A program made the position numbers and the translations under genes. DNA of 64,000 nucleotides from Oceanicola sp. D3. GTDB taxonomy: Bacteria; Pseudomonadota; Alphaproteobacteria; Rhodobacterales; Rhodobacteraceae. Shown piece by piece: positions 34,413 to 43,021 of this stretch (position 1 is its first letter; each line of letters starts with the position of its first letter). The stretch is from positions 620,001-684,000 of the forward strand of contig NZ_CP040932.1 of NCBI RefSeq assembly GCF_006351965.1, read 5' to 3'. The notes below the pieces were generated by a model that worked only from the letters and a program-made list of their open reading frames with translations, did no database searches and had not been told where the DNA came from.

Positions 34413-34961
34413 TCAGGCAAGCAGCGTGTGCTCGATCAGAATTGCGGTGCCGAGGGTGACAAGTGCTAAGCCTCCCATGATCTCCGCCCAACGCCCGAAG
34501 CGGCGGCCGAGGCTGGCCCCGACAAGCGTGCCCGCAGTGGCCATGGCCATGGTCGCCGCGCCAATGGAAAGAGCGACAATGAGTATGGGTGCGTCCATCA
34601 TGGCGAGAGAAATGCCCACCGCGAAAGCGTCAATCGAGGAGCCGATGGCGGTAATCACAAGCGAGCCTGTAGTGGCGCGAGGCGTGGATTTTGCCAGTGC
34701 ATGTAGCACCATGCGCCCGCCGACAAGGACAAGCAGGGTGAAGGCTATCCAATGGTCTATGGCTGCCACAAACTGGCTCGCGACAAGGCCCGCAGCCCAG
34801 CCCAGCAGCGGGGTAAACGCCTCAATGGCCCCAAAAACCGCGCCGGTGGAGAGTGCGGCGGTAAAGCCGGGCCGCCCCGATTGCGCGCCCCGCCCCAGAG
34901 CCGCCACGAAAGCATCCACGGAGAGCGCGAGCGCGAGTGTTACGATGGCAATCGGGGTCAT
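34413..34961 (-). CDS. mntP: Putative manganese efflux pump MntP
   Basis: This 182-residue protein has six predicted membrane helices in two repeats, with MntP-type Asp-containing motifs in ALALSVDAFVAALGRG and ITAIGSSIDAFAVGISL. MntP exports excess Mn2+ across the inner membrane. The 90 bp upstream show neither a yybP-ykoY riboswitch fold nor a clear MntR/Mur palindrome, so regulation is not visible. It may be co-transcribed with trpB. Confidence 0.9.
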   Translation of the reverse strand: MTPIAIVTLALALSVDAFVAALGRGAQSGRPGFTAALSTGAVFGAIEAFTPLLGWAAGLVASQFVAAIDHWIAFTLLVLVGGRMVLHALAKSTPRATTGSLVITAIGSSIDAFAVGISLAMMDAPILIVALSIGAATMAMATAGTLVGASLGRRFGRWAEIMGGLALVTLGTAILIEHTLLA

Positions 34962-35051
34962 GGCGCGTCCTGTTCCTAGAAGGTCAGGTAGGCGTCCCCT
35001 GTAAGATGGTCAAAAAAAACAATGTGTTGCGATTGAATTGCAGTTGCGCCA

Positions 35052-36230
35052 TCAAAGCGCGTTCAACAGCTCTGCCGTTGGCCAGCCATCGGCAGGCAGC
35101 CCGAGGCGGGCCTGTTCGGCACGAATCGCGGAGCGGGTTTTTGCGCCAAGAATACCGTCGACTGCACCCACATCGTGGCCCCGGCCCTCCAGTTTCTGTT
35201 GCAGCGCCTTCATCTGCCCGTCTGACAGCCCCGGATCTGGGTTGCCCGCGTTGAACACCGGCGCGCCCTCCAGCCGGGTTGCGAAATAGGCAGCGGTGGT
35301 GACGTAAACGAAACTCTGGTTCCACTCAAAGTAGACGCGGTAATTGGGGTAGGCCAGAAAAGCCGGGCCCTTGCGCCCTTGAGGCAGTAGCAAGGAGGCC
35401 GGCAGGTTGGCAAAGCTGCCTTCGCGCGGTGCAACGCCCATTGCGGCCCAGTCGGCGGCGGGCAACTCGGTTTCCAGCCCTGTTTTTGACCAGTCGAGGC
35501 TCTCGGGAAGGGTCACTTCCTGTAGCCACGGTTCCCCGGCGCGCCAGCCGAGCGCCTGAAGCATCTTGCCGCCAGACATCAACGCATCGGCGGCGGATGT
35601 CTTGAGGCGAACATGGCCGTCACCATCCCCATCCACGCCGTTTTCGAGGATGTCCTCCGGCAACATCTGCACCATGCCGATTTCGCCCGCCCATGCGCCG
35701 GTTGTGCGGTCCGGGTCGAGATCCCCCGTGTCAAAAAGTTTCATCGCGGCAAATATCTGCGGGCGGAAGAGCGCCGGACGGCGGCAATCGTGCGCCAGCG
35801 TGACTAGCGCATTGGCGGTGTTGAAATCGCCCTGAAACGTGCCGTAATCCGTTTCAAAAGCCCAGAATGCGAGGAGAACGCCGCGGGAAACCCCGTATCG
35901 GGCCTCTATTTCACTGAAGATGCTGTCGTATTTCCTGTCGTTGCTGCGGCCCCGGTCAATCCGCCCCTGACTGATGAGGCGGCGGGAGAAATCGACAAAA
36001 GGCATCTGAAACACGCCCTGCGCCCGGTCGGCTTTCAACACGCGGCTGTCTTGCCGGACGCCGGAGAGAAAGCGCTCTGCAGTTTCTGCCGCGACGCCAT
36101 GGGCCGGGGCCTCCGCCACGAGCGCTTGCTTGAACTCAGAGAAGCTGCCGCCACAAGGCACGTCGGAGGCCTCTTGGGCATGCAATGATGCGGCGGCGAG
36201 GGCGAGCGTAGCGGCAAGGACAAGGCGCAT
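35052..36230 (-). CDS. mltB: Lytic murein transglycosylase, MltB family with PG-binding domain
   Basis: The start MRLVLAATLALAAASLHA (36230; GGAGACC upstream) gives 392 residues with a signal peptide (about 1-18). An SLT_2/MltB catalytic domain spans about 25-310, with the catalytic Glu in LLAFWAFETDYGTFQGDFNT. A C-terminal peptidoglycan-binding domain follows (LSDGQMKALQQKLEGRGHDVG to ILGAKTRSAIRAEQARLGL). It cleaves the glycan strand to 1,6-anhydro products in the periplasm. It is a single-gene unit, divergent from the pseudo-receiver gene. Confidence 0.93.
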   Translation of the reverse strand: MRLVLAATLALAAASLHAQEASDVPCGGSFSEFKQALVAEAPAHGVAAETAERFLSGVRQDSRVLKADRAQGVFQMPFVDFSRRLISQGRIDRGRSNDRKYDSIFSEIEARYGVSRGVLLAFWAFETDYGTFQGDFNTANALVTLAHDCRRPALFRPQIFAAMKLFDTGDLDPDRTTGAWAGEIGMVQMLPEDILENGVDGDGDGHVRLKTSAADALMSGGKMLQALGWRAGEPWLQEVTLPESLDWSKTGLETELPAADWAAMGVAPREGSFANLPASLLLPQGRKGPAFLAYPNYRVYFEWNQSFVYVTTAAYFATRLEGAPVFNAGNPDPGLSDGQMKALQQKLEGRGHDVGAVDGILGAKTRSAIRAEQARLGLPADGWPTAELLNAL

Positions 36231-36308
36231 TGTGGTCTCCGGTGCGGGTCGTGGCGAGATTAGCGTAAAGCGCCAGCGGGGCAACGGCGGCATGAAATGG
36301 TCTGCGTT

Positions 36309-36419
36309 TTAACCAATTTGAGCCGACCACAGGCATTAACACGCTGAGATCGGCCCGGTTTCCATGATTCGGGTGCCGAGACCGGGATTTGCGTTAACCA
36401 TTGTGGCGAATGTGTTAAC
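36309..36419. promoter_or_regulatory. Cluster of four TTAAC sites (CtrA-like half-sites)
   Basis: TTAACCAA (36309-36316), TTAAC (36336-36340), TTAACCAT (36394-36401) and TTAAC (36415-36419) lie in the divergent region between mltB and the pseudo-receiver gene. TTAACCAT is a known form of CtrA half-site in alphaproteobacteria. The last two are inside identical GTTAAC palindromes exactly 21 bp apart, i.e. on one face of the helix. CtrA binding is inferred. Confidence 0.5.
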
Positions 36420-36494
36420 GTCCACTTAGGGTTTCCCGCCCAATCTGGGCAATGGGGGAGTTGGGTTCGGCTCAAACCGAACGGCGAGGCGTGT

Positions 36495-36896
36495 GTGAAA
36501 GTTCTCATCGTGGAAAGCGACGAGGAGCTCGGAACTATCTGGGCTCGGCACCTGAAGCGATACGGCTTCGAGGTGACTTTGGCTTGTGATCAGGCCGGTG
36601 CGATAGATGCGCTGCGGCATGGCGAGGCCGATGTGATCGTGCTCAACCTCATCTTGCGCGAGGGGAGCTCGCTGGCGGTCGCAGACTTCGCCTCCTACCG
36701 CCACCCCGACGCACGGGTGATCTTCGTGACCGACACCACCTTTTTCTCCGATGGTTCAATTTTCTCCTTCGCGCCCAACGCATGCGCCTACCTGCGCACC
36801 CAGACGCCGCTCGATGATCTGGCGGCAATGGTGGAGCACTACGGCGGCGGCTTCGCGCCAAGCGCAACGCATGAGGCTGCTGGGCTCCCGCACTGA
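36495..36896 (+). CDS. Stand-alone receiver-like protein lacking the phospho-acceptor Asp
   Basis: This 133-residue protein is only a CheY-like receiver domain (MKVLIVESDEELG to about 115). The acidic pocket is partly kept (Glu7, Asp9), but the position of the phosphorylated Asp reads VLNLIL, with Asn51. The conserved Thr79 is present (FVTDTT), while the Lys in the usual YLxKP is replaced (AYLRTQTP). It is therefore a pseudo-receiver that probably works without phosphorylation. There is no output domain. The GTG start lies 12 nt after a small hairpin (GTTCGG-CTCAAA-CCGAAC, 36465-36482). The function is unknown; the TTAAC cluster upstream suggests CtrA-linked control. Confidence 0.75.
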   Translation: MKVLIVESDEELGTIWARHLKRYGFEVTLACDQAGAIDALRHGEADVIVLNLILREGSSLAVADFASYRHPDARVIFVTDTTFFSDGSIFSFAPNACAYLRTQTPLDDLAAMVEHYGGGFAPSATHEAAGLPH

Positions 36897-36977
36897 TCAG
36901 CAGCACTTTTGCCACGACGGAGGCTTGCCGGGGCGAGGCGAATGGCACAGGCTGGTGCGAATCCCCGGGGCCCCAAA

Positions 36978-38690
36978 ATGAAGACCGTTGTGCCACTGAA
37001 AACTCCCAAACCCGCAGCCGCACCGCGCGCCGCAGAACTTCGTCATGGCGGGCAAGTGCTTGTCGATCAATTGCTGATCCGCGGGATCGAGCGGGTCTTC
37101 TCGGTGCCCGGCGAAAGCTTCCTGCCGGTGCTCGACGGGCTCGTGGATTCCGGCATTGCCAATGTGGTTTGCCGGCAGGAGGGCGGGGCCGCGATGATGG
37201 CTGAGGCCGAGGGCAAGATGACGGGCGAGCCCGGCGTGCTCTTCGTCACCCGTGGGCCCGGCGCGGCCAACGCCTCTGCCGGGCTGCATGTGGCGAAGCA
37301 TGACAGCACGCCAATGGTGGTGTTTGTCGGCCAAGTGCCGCGCGAGCAGCGAGACAGGGATGCGTTTCAGGAGGTTGACCTGCGCGCCTTTCTGGCACCC
37401 GTGGCCAAGTGGACCGCCGAGGTGGACGATGCCGCTCGCCTGCCCGAATACATCGACCGTGCCTTCCGCCTCGCCTGTGCCGGGCGTCCCGGGCCGGTGG
37501 TGCTGTCGCTGCCAGAAGACATGCTGCACGATCAGGTGGATGTGCCGGACCGGCCCGATGATGCCTTCTACACCTCGCCGGAAGGCTCCAACTTCGCGGA
37601 ACTCGTGATCCATCAAATCGAGCGCTCGCATCGCCCGCTCGTGATCGCGGGCGGCCCCGGCTGGAGCGCGGAAGCCTCCGCCAACCTCGCTCGCTTCGCA
37701 GAGGCGTTGGATCTGCCTGTGGCGGTGCCCTTTCGGCGGCAGGACTACATGGACAACCGGCACCCGAACTACATCGGCGATCTCGGTGTCGGCATGTGCC
37801 CCGCGCTGGGAGATGCAGTGCGTCAGGCTGATCTGATCGTGGCACTCGGCACCCGGCTGGGCGATGTGACGATGGGGGCCTATCGGTTGCTCGACGTGGC
37901 CGCCCCGCGGAAGCGGATCATCCACGTGCACCCCGACCCCGATGAAATCGGCAAGGTCTATCCGGTGCAGCTGCCCTTTGTGGCGGAGGCGCCGGTGGTG
38001 CTGGCCAAACTGGCCCGCTCGGTGCGTCCGCGCAGCGACAAGCGCCAATGGACGGCCGACTACCGCGCCGCTTATGAAAAATGGGTGCGCCCGAAGGAAA
38101 CGCCGGGCGCGTTGAAGTTGGAGCAGGTGATAAACTGGCTGTCCGAGAACCTGCCTGAGGATGCGGTGCTGACCAACGGTGCCGGCAATTATGCGGCCTG
38201 GCTGCATCGCTACTACCAATTCAAGCGCTATGGCACTCAGCTTGCACCGACCAGCGGCAGCATGGGCTATGGCCTGCCAGCCGCCATCGCCGCCAAACTG
38301 CGTTTCCCGGAGCGGGTGGTGGTGGCCTTGGCGGGCGATGGCTGCTTCCAGATGACCTGCAACGAGCTGTCGACCGCCATCCAGCATGGGGCCGCCCCCA
38401 TTGTTCTGGTGGTGAACAACGGTCGCTACGGCACGATCCGGATGCATCAGGAAAAGACCTTCCCCGGCCGGGTCTCGGGTACCGACCTCGCCAATCCGGA
38501 CTTTGTTGCTCTGGCTCAAGCCTATGGCGGCTACGGAGAACGCGTGGAACGCACAGAGGATTTTGCCGGTGCCTTCGTGCGTGCTCAGGCCAGCGGACGC
38601 CTCGCCGTTCTGGAATTGGTGGTAGACCCCGAGGCGCTCTCAGCAGGAATGACACTTAGCGAAACCCGCGAGGTTGGCGAACGGCGCTGA
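36978..38690 (+). CDS. Thiamine-diphosphate enzyme, acetolactate-synthase-like
   Basis: This 570-residue protein has the three-domain ThDP layout. The Pyr domain has the catalytic Glu68 (VVCRQEGGAAMMAE), a central nucleotide-like domain follows (PLVIAGGPGWSAEA), and the PP domain has the ThDP motif (AGDGCFQMTCNEL...NNGRYG). This fits the acetolactate synthase large-subunit, benzoylformate decarboxylase or oxalyl-CoA decarboxylase group. No small regulatory subunit or FAD partner lies nearby, so a role in valine/isoleucine synthesis is doubtful. The start (36978) has no strong ribosome-binding site; the frame is open to 36909. Confidence 0.85.
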   Translation: MKTVVPLKTPKPAAAPRAAELRHGGQVLVDQLLIRGIERVFSVPGESFLPVLDGLVDSGIANVVCRQEGGAAMMAEAEGKMTGEPGVLFVTRGPGAANASAGLHVAKHDSTPMVVFVGQVPREQRDRDAFQEVDLRAFLAPVAKWTAEVDDAARLPEYIDRAFRLACAGRPGPVVLSLPEDMLHDQVDVPDRPDDAFYTSPEGSNFAELVIHQIERSHRPLVIAGGPGWSAEASANLARFAEALDLPVAVPFRRQDYMDNRHPNYIGDLGVGMCPALGDAVRQADLIVALGTRLGDVTMGAYRLLDVAAPRKRIIHVHPDPDEIGKVYPVQLPFVAEAPVVLAKLARSVRPRSDKRQWTADYRAAYEKWVRPKETPGALKLEQVINWLSENLPEDAVLTNGAGNYAAWLHRYYQFKRYGTQLAPTSGSMGYGLPAAIAAKLRFPERVVVALAGDGCFQMTCNELSTAIQHGAAPIVLVVNNGRYGTIRMHQEKTFPGRVSGTDLANPDFVALAQAYGGYGERVERTEDFAGAFVRAQASGRLAVLELVVDPEALSAGMTLSETREVGERR

Positions 38691-38808
38691 CGCGCAAAGG
38701 CCATGCTGGCCGCCCTTCGGCGCGTGTGTTCGTTGGTACCCCTGCGGCTTACAGCTTTCCATGGCGCCTGCGGCGCGCTGGAGGCGGTGGCCTTGCGCCA
38801 GCCCACAG

Positions 38809-39324
38809 TCAGCTATCCTGCCGAACGATGTCTATGATAAGCACATCGGTCAGAGTTGCGCCCAGCACCTTGCGGCCAACCTCCTTCAGCGCTTCAGAGA
38901 GCCGCCTCATCTTGGTGCCGGTGGTGAAGTTGCCGGAGAACCCGCCAGAGTTGGCATGATCGAAGAGCACCTGCAAGAAACTGTCGCGCAGCTTCGGCTC
39001 ACGGCTATAAACCGTTTCGCGCTGGCCGATTTCGACCTCCAGGCTCAGACTGAGGACAACCATGGAGGCCACCCGCCCGTCCTCGACAATCGGCACGATG
39101 AACTGGTTGTTCAGCTTGACGTATTCTCGCGTCGGGTCGGCCTCCTCGCCGGTGGTATCCTCGGCCTCGGGGGGCACTTCCGGATGGCTTTCAGCCACTT
39201 CGCCCTCGTCGCCGCAGGGTGCCATCACCAATTCCTCGGGGGGAGGCCGCAGCATCATGCCCGCGCCCGCGCCGGCACCAATGCCAACCGCAGCGAGTAT
39301 GAGGATGATGAGGATAGACTTCAT
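38809..39324 (-). CDS. FliL-family flagellar basal-body protein, paralogue
   Basis: This 171-residue protein has an N-terminal membrane helix (about 3-24, IILILAAVGIGAGAG), an acidic linker (about 45-65), and a periplasmic domain of FliL type (REYVKLNNQFIVPIV, LSLSLEVEIG, LRDSFLQVLFDHANSG). It lies 15 bp after flgH and is the last gene of the flgB operon. A second FliL is encoded at 61325-61837. FliL associates with MotAB around the C-ring. The 118 bp beyond it, up to the ThDP enzyme gene, hold nothing I can support. Confidence 0.8.
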   Translation of the reverse strand: MKSILIILILAAVGIGAGAGAGMMLRPPPEELVMAPCGDEGEVAESHPEVPPEAEDTTGEEADPTREYVKLNNQFIVPIVEDGRVASMVVLSLSLEVEIGQRETVYSREPKLRDSFLQVLFDHANSGGFSGNFTTGTKMRRLSEALKEVGRKVLGATLTDVLIIDIVRQDS

Positions 39325-39339
39325 GGGCTTGGTCTCCGC

Positions 39340-40071
39340 TCAGAAGGGCAGCACGATGTCGGCCACCTGCTGGCCGTAGCGTGGTTGCTGGACATCGGAG
39401 ATCTGCCCGCGGCCGCCGTAGCTGATGCGGGCCCCGGCGATCTTGTCATAGGTGATCTCATTCTGGCGGGTGATATCCTCGGGGCGGACGTACCCGGTGA
39501 CCAAAAGCTCGCGCAGCTCGAAGTTCACCCGCACCTCCTGGCTGCCCTGAATGCGCAGAATGCCGTTAGACATTTCCTCCACGATGGTGGCGGCAATTCG
39601 CAGCTCAAGCTGCTCGTTTCGGCTAACAGATCCGTTTCCGTTGAAGGTAGAGGAAGAGTTGGCGGAAACAGCATCGGCAGTGCTGGCCCCCTCGGGCAAG
39701 CGCTCGTCAATCCGCTGAGGGATGCCGAAGAGCGAAGGCACGCCCATGCTTTCGGAACCATTGCGGCTGCGGCCGGTGGCGTTGGAAATGGACGCACTGT
39801 CGTCGATCTCGATTACCACGGTCAGGATATCGCCCCGCCGCACCGCCCGCCTGTCGCCCAGCAACGACTTGCGGTTGCGGCTCCAGAGCGAGGCCTGCTC
39901 GGCCCCTCGCTTCCTGTCGAGCACATCCGGCAGCGGCACCGAAGCCATGGCACGATACTCATAGCTTTTCTCGGCGGGTTCGAAAGAGGGCGCCTTGCCA
40001 ACGTCCTGTAGGCGCGCACAGCCGGTGAGGGCGAGGAGGGCGGCCAGAGCAATAAGGGCGGTGCGGGTCAT
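39340..40071 (-). CDS. flgH: Flagellar L-ring protein FlgH
   Basis: This outer-membrane lipoprotein forms the L-ring bushing. It has 243 residues with lipobox LTGC (Cys18) and the FlgH core (RAVRRGDILTVVIEIDDSASISN, GNGSVSRNEQLELRIAATIVEE, GILRIQGSQEVRVNFELRELLVTGYVRPEDI). It overlaps flgA by 1 nt. Confidence 0.96.
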   Translation of the reverse strand: MTRTALIALAALLALTGCARLQDVGKAPSFEPAEKSYEYRAMASVPLPDVLDRKRGAEQASLWSRNRKSLLGDRRAVRRGDILTVVIEIDDSASISNATGRSRNGSESMGVPSLFGIPQRIDERLPEGASTADAVSANSSSTFNGNGSVSRNEQLELRIAATIVEEMSNGILRIQGSQEVRVNFELRELLVTGYVRPEDITRQNEITYDKIAGARISYGGRGQISDVQQPRYGQQVADIVLPF

Positions 40072-40523
40072 CAGAAGTCCTCCAAGTCTTGCAGCATTCG
40101 GGCGCTTGGGCCCACGATGACGCGCCCCGCCGCGTCGACCTGTCCGGTGACGGTGCTGCGGGATGCGAGGTTCATGACTTTCAGCATGTCGCCCACGCCG
40201 CCGCGCCCAAGCGCCCGTGCCTCTGTGGCAATAAGCAGGCCGTTCTGGCGGTAAACGAGGGTGACGATCTGGTTGCGATCGATCAGGGCGGGCGGGCCGA
40301 GATCGGCGGCGCGGATCGGGCGACCGGGGTAGAGCACCACGCGGGCCTCAAGACCCATCGCGTCCTCCACCGCCTCCACGGCCCCGGTGGCGCGGCCTTC
40401 CCGCAACAGCACATCGCGGGGTTCGAGCACGCTGCCCGCCGGGATCATCCGGGCGGCCACCAGCATCTCGGCCCGCAGCGGGCTGGCAAGGAGGCAGAGG
40501 AGGGCGAGGAGACGGAGCATCAT
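40071..40523 (-). CDS. flgA: Flagellar P-ring chaperone FlgA
   Basis: FlgA assists P-ring (FlgI) assembly in the periplasm. The 150-residue protein is a short form with a signal peptide (about 1-18, SPLRA-EM) and an SAF domain (ARMIPAGSVLEPRDVLL, GRPIRAADLGPPALIDRN, then QVDAAGRVIVGPS near the end). It overlaps flgG and flgH by 1 nt each. flgI itself is not in the window. Confidence 0.93.
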   Translation of the reverse strand: MMLRLLALLCLLASPLRAEMLVAARMIPAGSVLEPRDVLLREGRATGAVEAVEDAMGLEARVVLYPGRPIRAADLGPPALIDRNQIVTLVYRQNGLLIATEARALGRGGVGDMLKVMNLASRSTVTGQVDAAGRVIVGPSARMLQDLEDF

Positions 40524-41308
40524 CAGCGGATCTGGGTGGTTGCGCCGAGCATCTGGTCGGCAGCGGTGATGACCTTGGCATTCAGCTCGTAGCCGCGCTG
40601 GGCGGTAATCAGATCGGTGATCTCCTTCACGGCATCGACCGAACTGTCTTCCAGATAGCCCTGCCGCACGGTTCCGAGGCCCTGCTCTCCCGGAGTGGCG
40701 GTGAGCGGCGGGCCGGAGGCCTCGGTCTCCAGAAAGAGGTTGGAGCCCATCGCTTCCAACCCCTTGGCGTTGGAGAAATCCGCTAGGGTGAACTGGCCCA
40801 GAAGCTGGGGCGCAACCTGATCGTTGAAATAGGCGTATACCTCGCCATCGGCGTTGATCGAAAGCGCGCGGGCATCTTCGGGGATGGTGATATCGGGCAC
40901 CACCCCGTAGCCGTCGGAAGTGACGATAAGCCCGTCCGCGCTACGCTTAAGCGCGCCATCGCGGGTGTAGGCGGAGATGCCGGAGGGCAGCGTAACCTCG
41001 AAGTATCCATTGCCCTCGATGGCGATATCCAGATCGCCGCCAGTGGCCCCGAGCGAGCCCTGCTGAACGTTCATCGACACCGCCGAGGGCCTTACGCCGA
41101 GGCCGATCTGCACCCCGGTAGGGAGGATCGTGCCATCGTTGGCGTTGATCGTGCCGGGCCGCGCAAGCTGGCGATAGTGCAGGTCGGCAAAATCGGCGCG
41201 GCGCGCGTTGTAGCCGGTGGTGCTCATATTCGCGAGGTTGTTAGAGATGACATCGACGCGCATCTGTTGCGCGCTCATGCCGGTGGCGGCGATCTTCAGG
41301 GCCTGCAT
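40523..41308 (-). CDS. flgG: Flagellar distal rod protein FlgG
   Basis: FlgG forms the distal rod that crosses the L and P rings. The 261-residue length is normal. The N-terminal rod motif is SAQQMRVDVISNNLANMSTTGYNARRADF. The YFEVTLPSGISAYTRDGALK central region and the C-terminal helix DAVKEITDLITAQRGYELNAKVI are both present. It lies 12 bp after flgF. Confidence 0.97.
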   Translation of the reverse strand: MQALKIAATGMSAQQMRVDVISNNLANMSTTGYNARRADFADLHYRQLARPGTINANDGTILPTGVQIGLGVRPSAVSMNVQQGSLGATGGDLDIAIEGNGYFEVTLPSGISAYTRDGALKRSADGLIVTSDGYGVVPDITIPEDARALSINADGEVYAYFNDQVAPQLLGQFTLADFSNAKGLEAMGSNLFLETEASGPPLTATPGEQGLGTVRQGYLEDSSVDAVKEITDLITAQRGYELNAKVITAADQMLGATTQIR

Positions 41309-41320
41309 TCTGCTGCCTCC

Positions 41321-42034
41321 TTAACGGGTCAGGGTCTGGATGACGGAGTCCTTGCGCTCGGATTCCTTCTCCAGAAATTTCTGGCCCAGCTCGTAGGTGC
41401 GCTGGACCTCGATCATCCGGGCGATCTCCAGGATCGGGTCGACGTTGCTCTCTTCGATGAAACCTTGCAGCACGCGGGCGTTCTCGGCGGGCAACACGGC
41501 ACCGCCGGGGTTGAAGAGCGTGCCGCCTTCACGGGTCATCGCGGTGTAATCCTCCGGTTCCACCATTCCGATCTGTGTCAGCGGCACGCCGTCCGCCGAA
41601 AGCGTGCCATCGGCGGAGAGGCTGATGTTGCGCGCGCCGGGTGGGGCAAAGACAGGTGCGCCACCGGCATCGAGCAAAAAGTGGCCATCGCCGTTCATCA
41701 ACTCGCCCGCCGGGCCCGGCGTGTAGCTGCCCGCCCGGGTAAGACGCAGGCCCTCCGGCGTTTCGATCTGGAAGAACCCGTCCCCCTCAATGGCGAAATC
41801 GAAGGTGCCATTTGTCTGGCTCAGGGTGCCCTGCGTCAGGTCCGTGTTGCGCACCCGGGCGGTGCCCATTGAGACCGAGCCCGAGGGCCCGTCGGCTGCG
41901 CGAACCCATTCAGAGAAGATCACCCCTTCGCGGCGAAAGCCGGTGGTGGAAAGGTTGGCGAGGTTGTTGGCCACCGCGCGCATCTCGTTCATCAGGCCGG
42001 ACTGGCGCGACAGGGTGACGTATCCGGTGCTCAT
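41321..42034 (-). CDS. flgF: Flagellar proximal rod protein FlgF
   Basis: The start MSTGYVTLSRQSGL (42034) is set by GGAGG 9 nt upstream and overlaps no gene; fliQ ends 4 nt before it. The 237-residue protein has the rod motif MRAVANNLANLSTTGFRREG, the FFQIETPEGLRLTRAGSYTPG centre and the C-terminal EIARMIEVQRTYELGQKF. Confidence 0.95.
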   Translation of the reverse strand: MSTGYVTLSRQSGLMNEMRAVANNLANLSTTGFRREGVIFSEWVRAADGPSGSVSMGTARVRNTDLTQGTLSQTNGTFDFAIEGDGFFQIETPEGLRLTRAGSYTPGPAGELMNGDGHFLLDAGGAPVFAPPGARNISLSADGTLSADGVPLTQIGMVEPEDYTAMTREGGTLFNPGGAVLPAENARVLQGFIEESNVDPILEIARMIEVQRTYELGQKFLEKESERKDSVIQTLTR

Positions 42035-42038
42035 ATGC

Positions 42039-42305
42039 TCAACCTCCGGCAATCATGGGAATGAGGGTGGATTGAAAGAAACTGACGAGGCTTTCCGTCA
42101 TGAAGCCCATGGTCAGCCAGAAGACGGCGAGGATGGCGGCGAGCTTGGGCACGAAGGTGAGGGTCATCTCCTGCACCGAGGTCAGGGCCTGGACGAGGCC
42201 AATGGCCACGCCCGCGACAAGCGCCACCGTGAGGATGGGCAGGGCGATGATGACGCCCACCCAGAGCCCCTCTCGGAGCGTGTCGTAAAAGCCCGCCGCC
42301 TCCAT
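42039..42305 (-). CDS. fliQ: Flagellar export apparatus protein FliQ
   Basis: This 88-residue protein has two membrane helices (about 12-38 and 50-78) and the family motif VIIALPILTVALVAGVAIGL with FVPKLAAIL. FliQ builds the export gate with FliP and FliR. It lies 3 bp after fliE, a position typical of Rhodobacterales. Confidence 0.94.
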   Translation of the reverse strand: MEAAGFYDTLREGLWVGVIIALPILTVALVAGVAIGLVQALTSVQEMTLTFVPKLAAILAVFWLTMGFMTESLVSFFQSTLIPMIAGG

Positions 42306-42308
42306 GGG

Positions 42309-42599
42309 TCACACAGGCATCCGCAGGATTTCCTGGTAGGCCTCCACGACTTTGTCGCGCACCGTGACGGCGGTTTCGACCGCTAACTCGGTTTCGGCCA
42401 ATGCCTGCACAAGGGCGTGAGGATCGGCTTTGCCAACCATCGCGTCCATCGCCACCTGCTCCGCATTCGAGAGCATGGAAGCGAAGTCCTCGGCCACACG
42501 GGCGAAGCCTTCGCCGCCCGACTGTGTGCCCTCGTTCGGGGCGGTGGCCGGCCTGGCTCCTTCGTAGAGCCGGGCCACTTGGGACAGTTTGATATCCAT
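42309..42599 (-). CDS. fliE: Flagellar hook-basal body protein FliE
   Basis: FliE joins the MS ring and export gate to the rod. The 96-residue protein has the conserved helical C-terminal half (FASMLSNAEQVAMDAMVGKA, LVQALAETELAVETAVTVRDKVVEAYQEILRMPV). It sits between flgC (20-bp gap) and fliQ. Confidence 0.95.
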   Translation of the reverse strand: MDIKLSQVARLYEGARPATAPNEGTQSGGEGFARVAEDFASMLSNAEQVAMDAMVGKADPHALVQALAETELAVETAVTVRDKVVEAYQEILRMPV

Positions 42600-42619
42600 T
42601 CTGGATCTCCTTCAGACTG

Positions 42620-43012
42620 CTATTTTCGCAGAATTTCCAACAGGCTCCGGGTCATCTGCCGGGCCTGGTCGAACATCTTGAGGTTGGCCTCGTAGCTGCG
42701 CTGGGCTTCGCGGGCATCGGCAATCTCGATCACTAGGTCGACGTTGGAGCCGAGGTAGAAGCCATCTTCCCCGGCCATCGGGTGCGAGGGGTCGAAGACC
42801 TCAGGCAGCTCGGTGTCATCAAGCCGTACAGGGGCCGCCTCCACCGCGCCGGTTGTCCGGCCGCCCTGCATCACCTCGCGAAACGGGGTAAGCTTGCGGT
42901 GGTAGCCCGGGGTATCGGCATTGGCGATATTCTCCGACACATGGCGCAGGCGCGAGCTTTGCGCAGCCATGCCCGAGGCGGAGACAGAGAAGCTTTGGAA
43001 TAAATCACCCAT
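42620..43012 (-). CDS. flgC: Flagellar proximal rod protein FlgC
   Basis: This 130-residue rod protein has the N-terminal motif SASGMAAQSSRLRHVSENIANADTPGYHRK and a C-terminal LVIEIADAREAQRSYEANLKMF. Its length is normal. It lies 9 bp after flgB. Confidence 0.96.
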   Translation of the reverse strand: MGDLFQSFSVSASGMAAQSSRLRHVSENIANADTPGYHRKLTPFREVMQGGRTTGAVEAAPVRLDDTELPEVFDPSHPMAGEDGFYLGSNVDLVIEIADAREAQRSYEANLKMFDQARQMTRSLLEILRK

Positions 43013-43021
43013 GACGCGCCC

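Noticed and set aside
34962-35051. Manganese riboswitch (yybP-ykoY) upstream of mntP
   Set aside because: The 90-bp gap shows no matching conserved loops or stem order.
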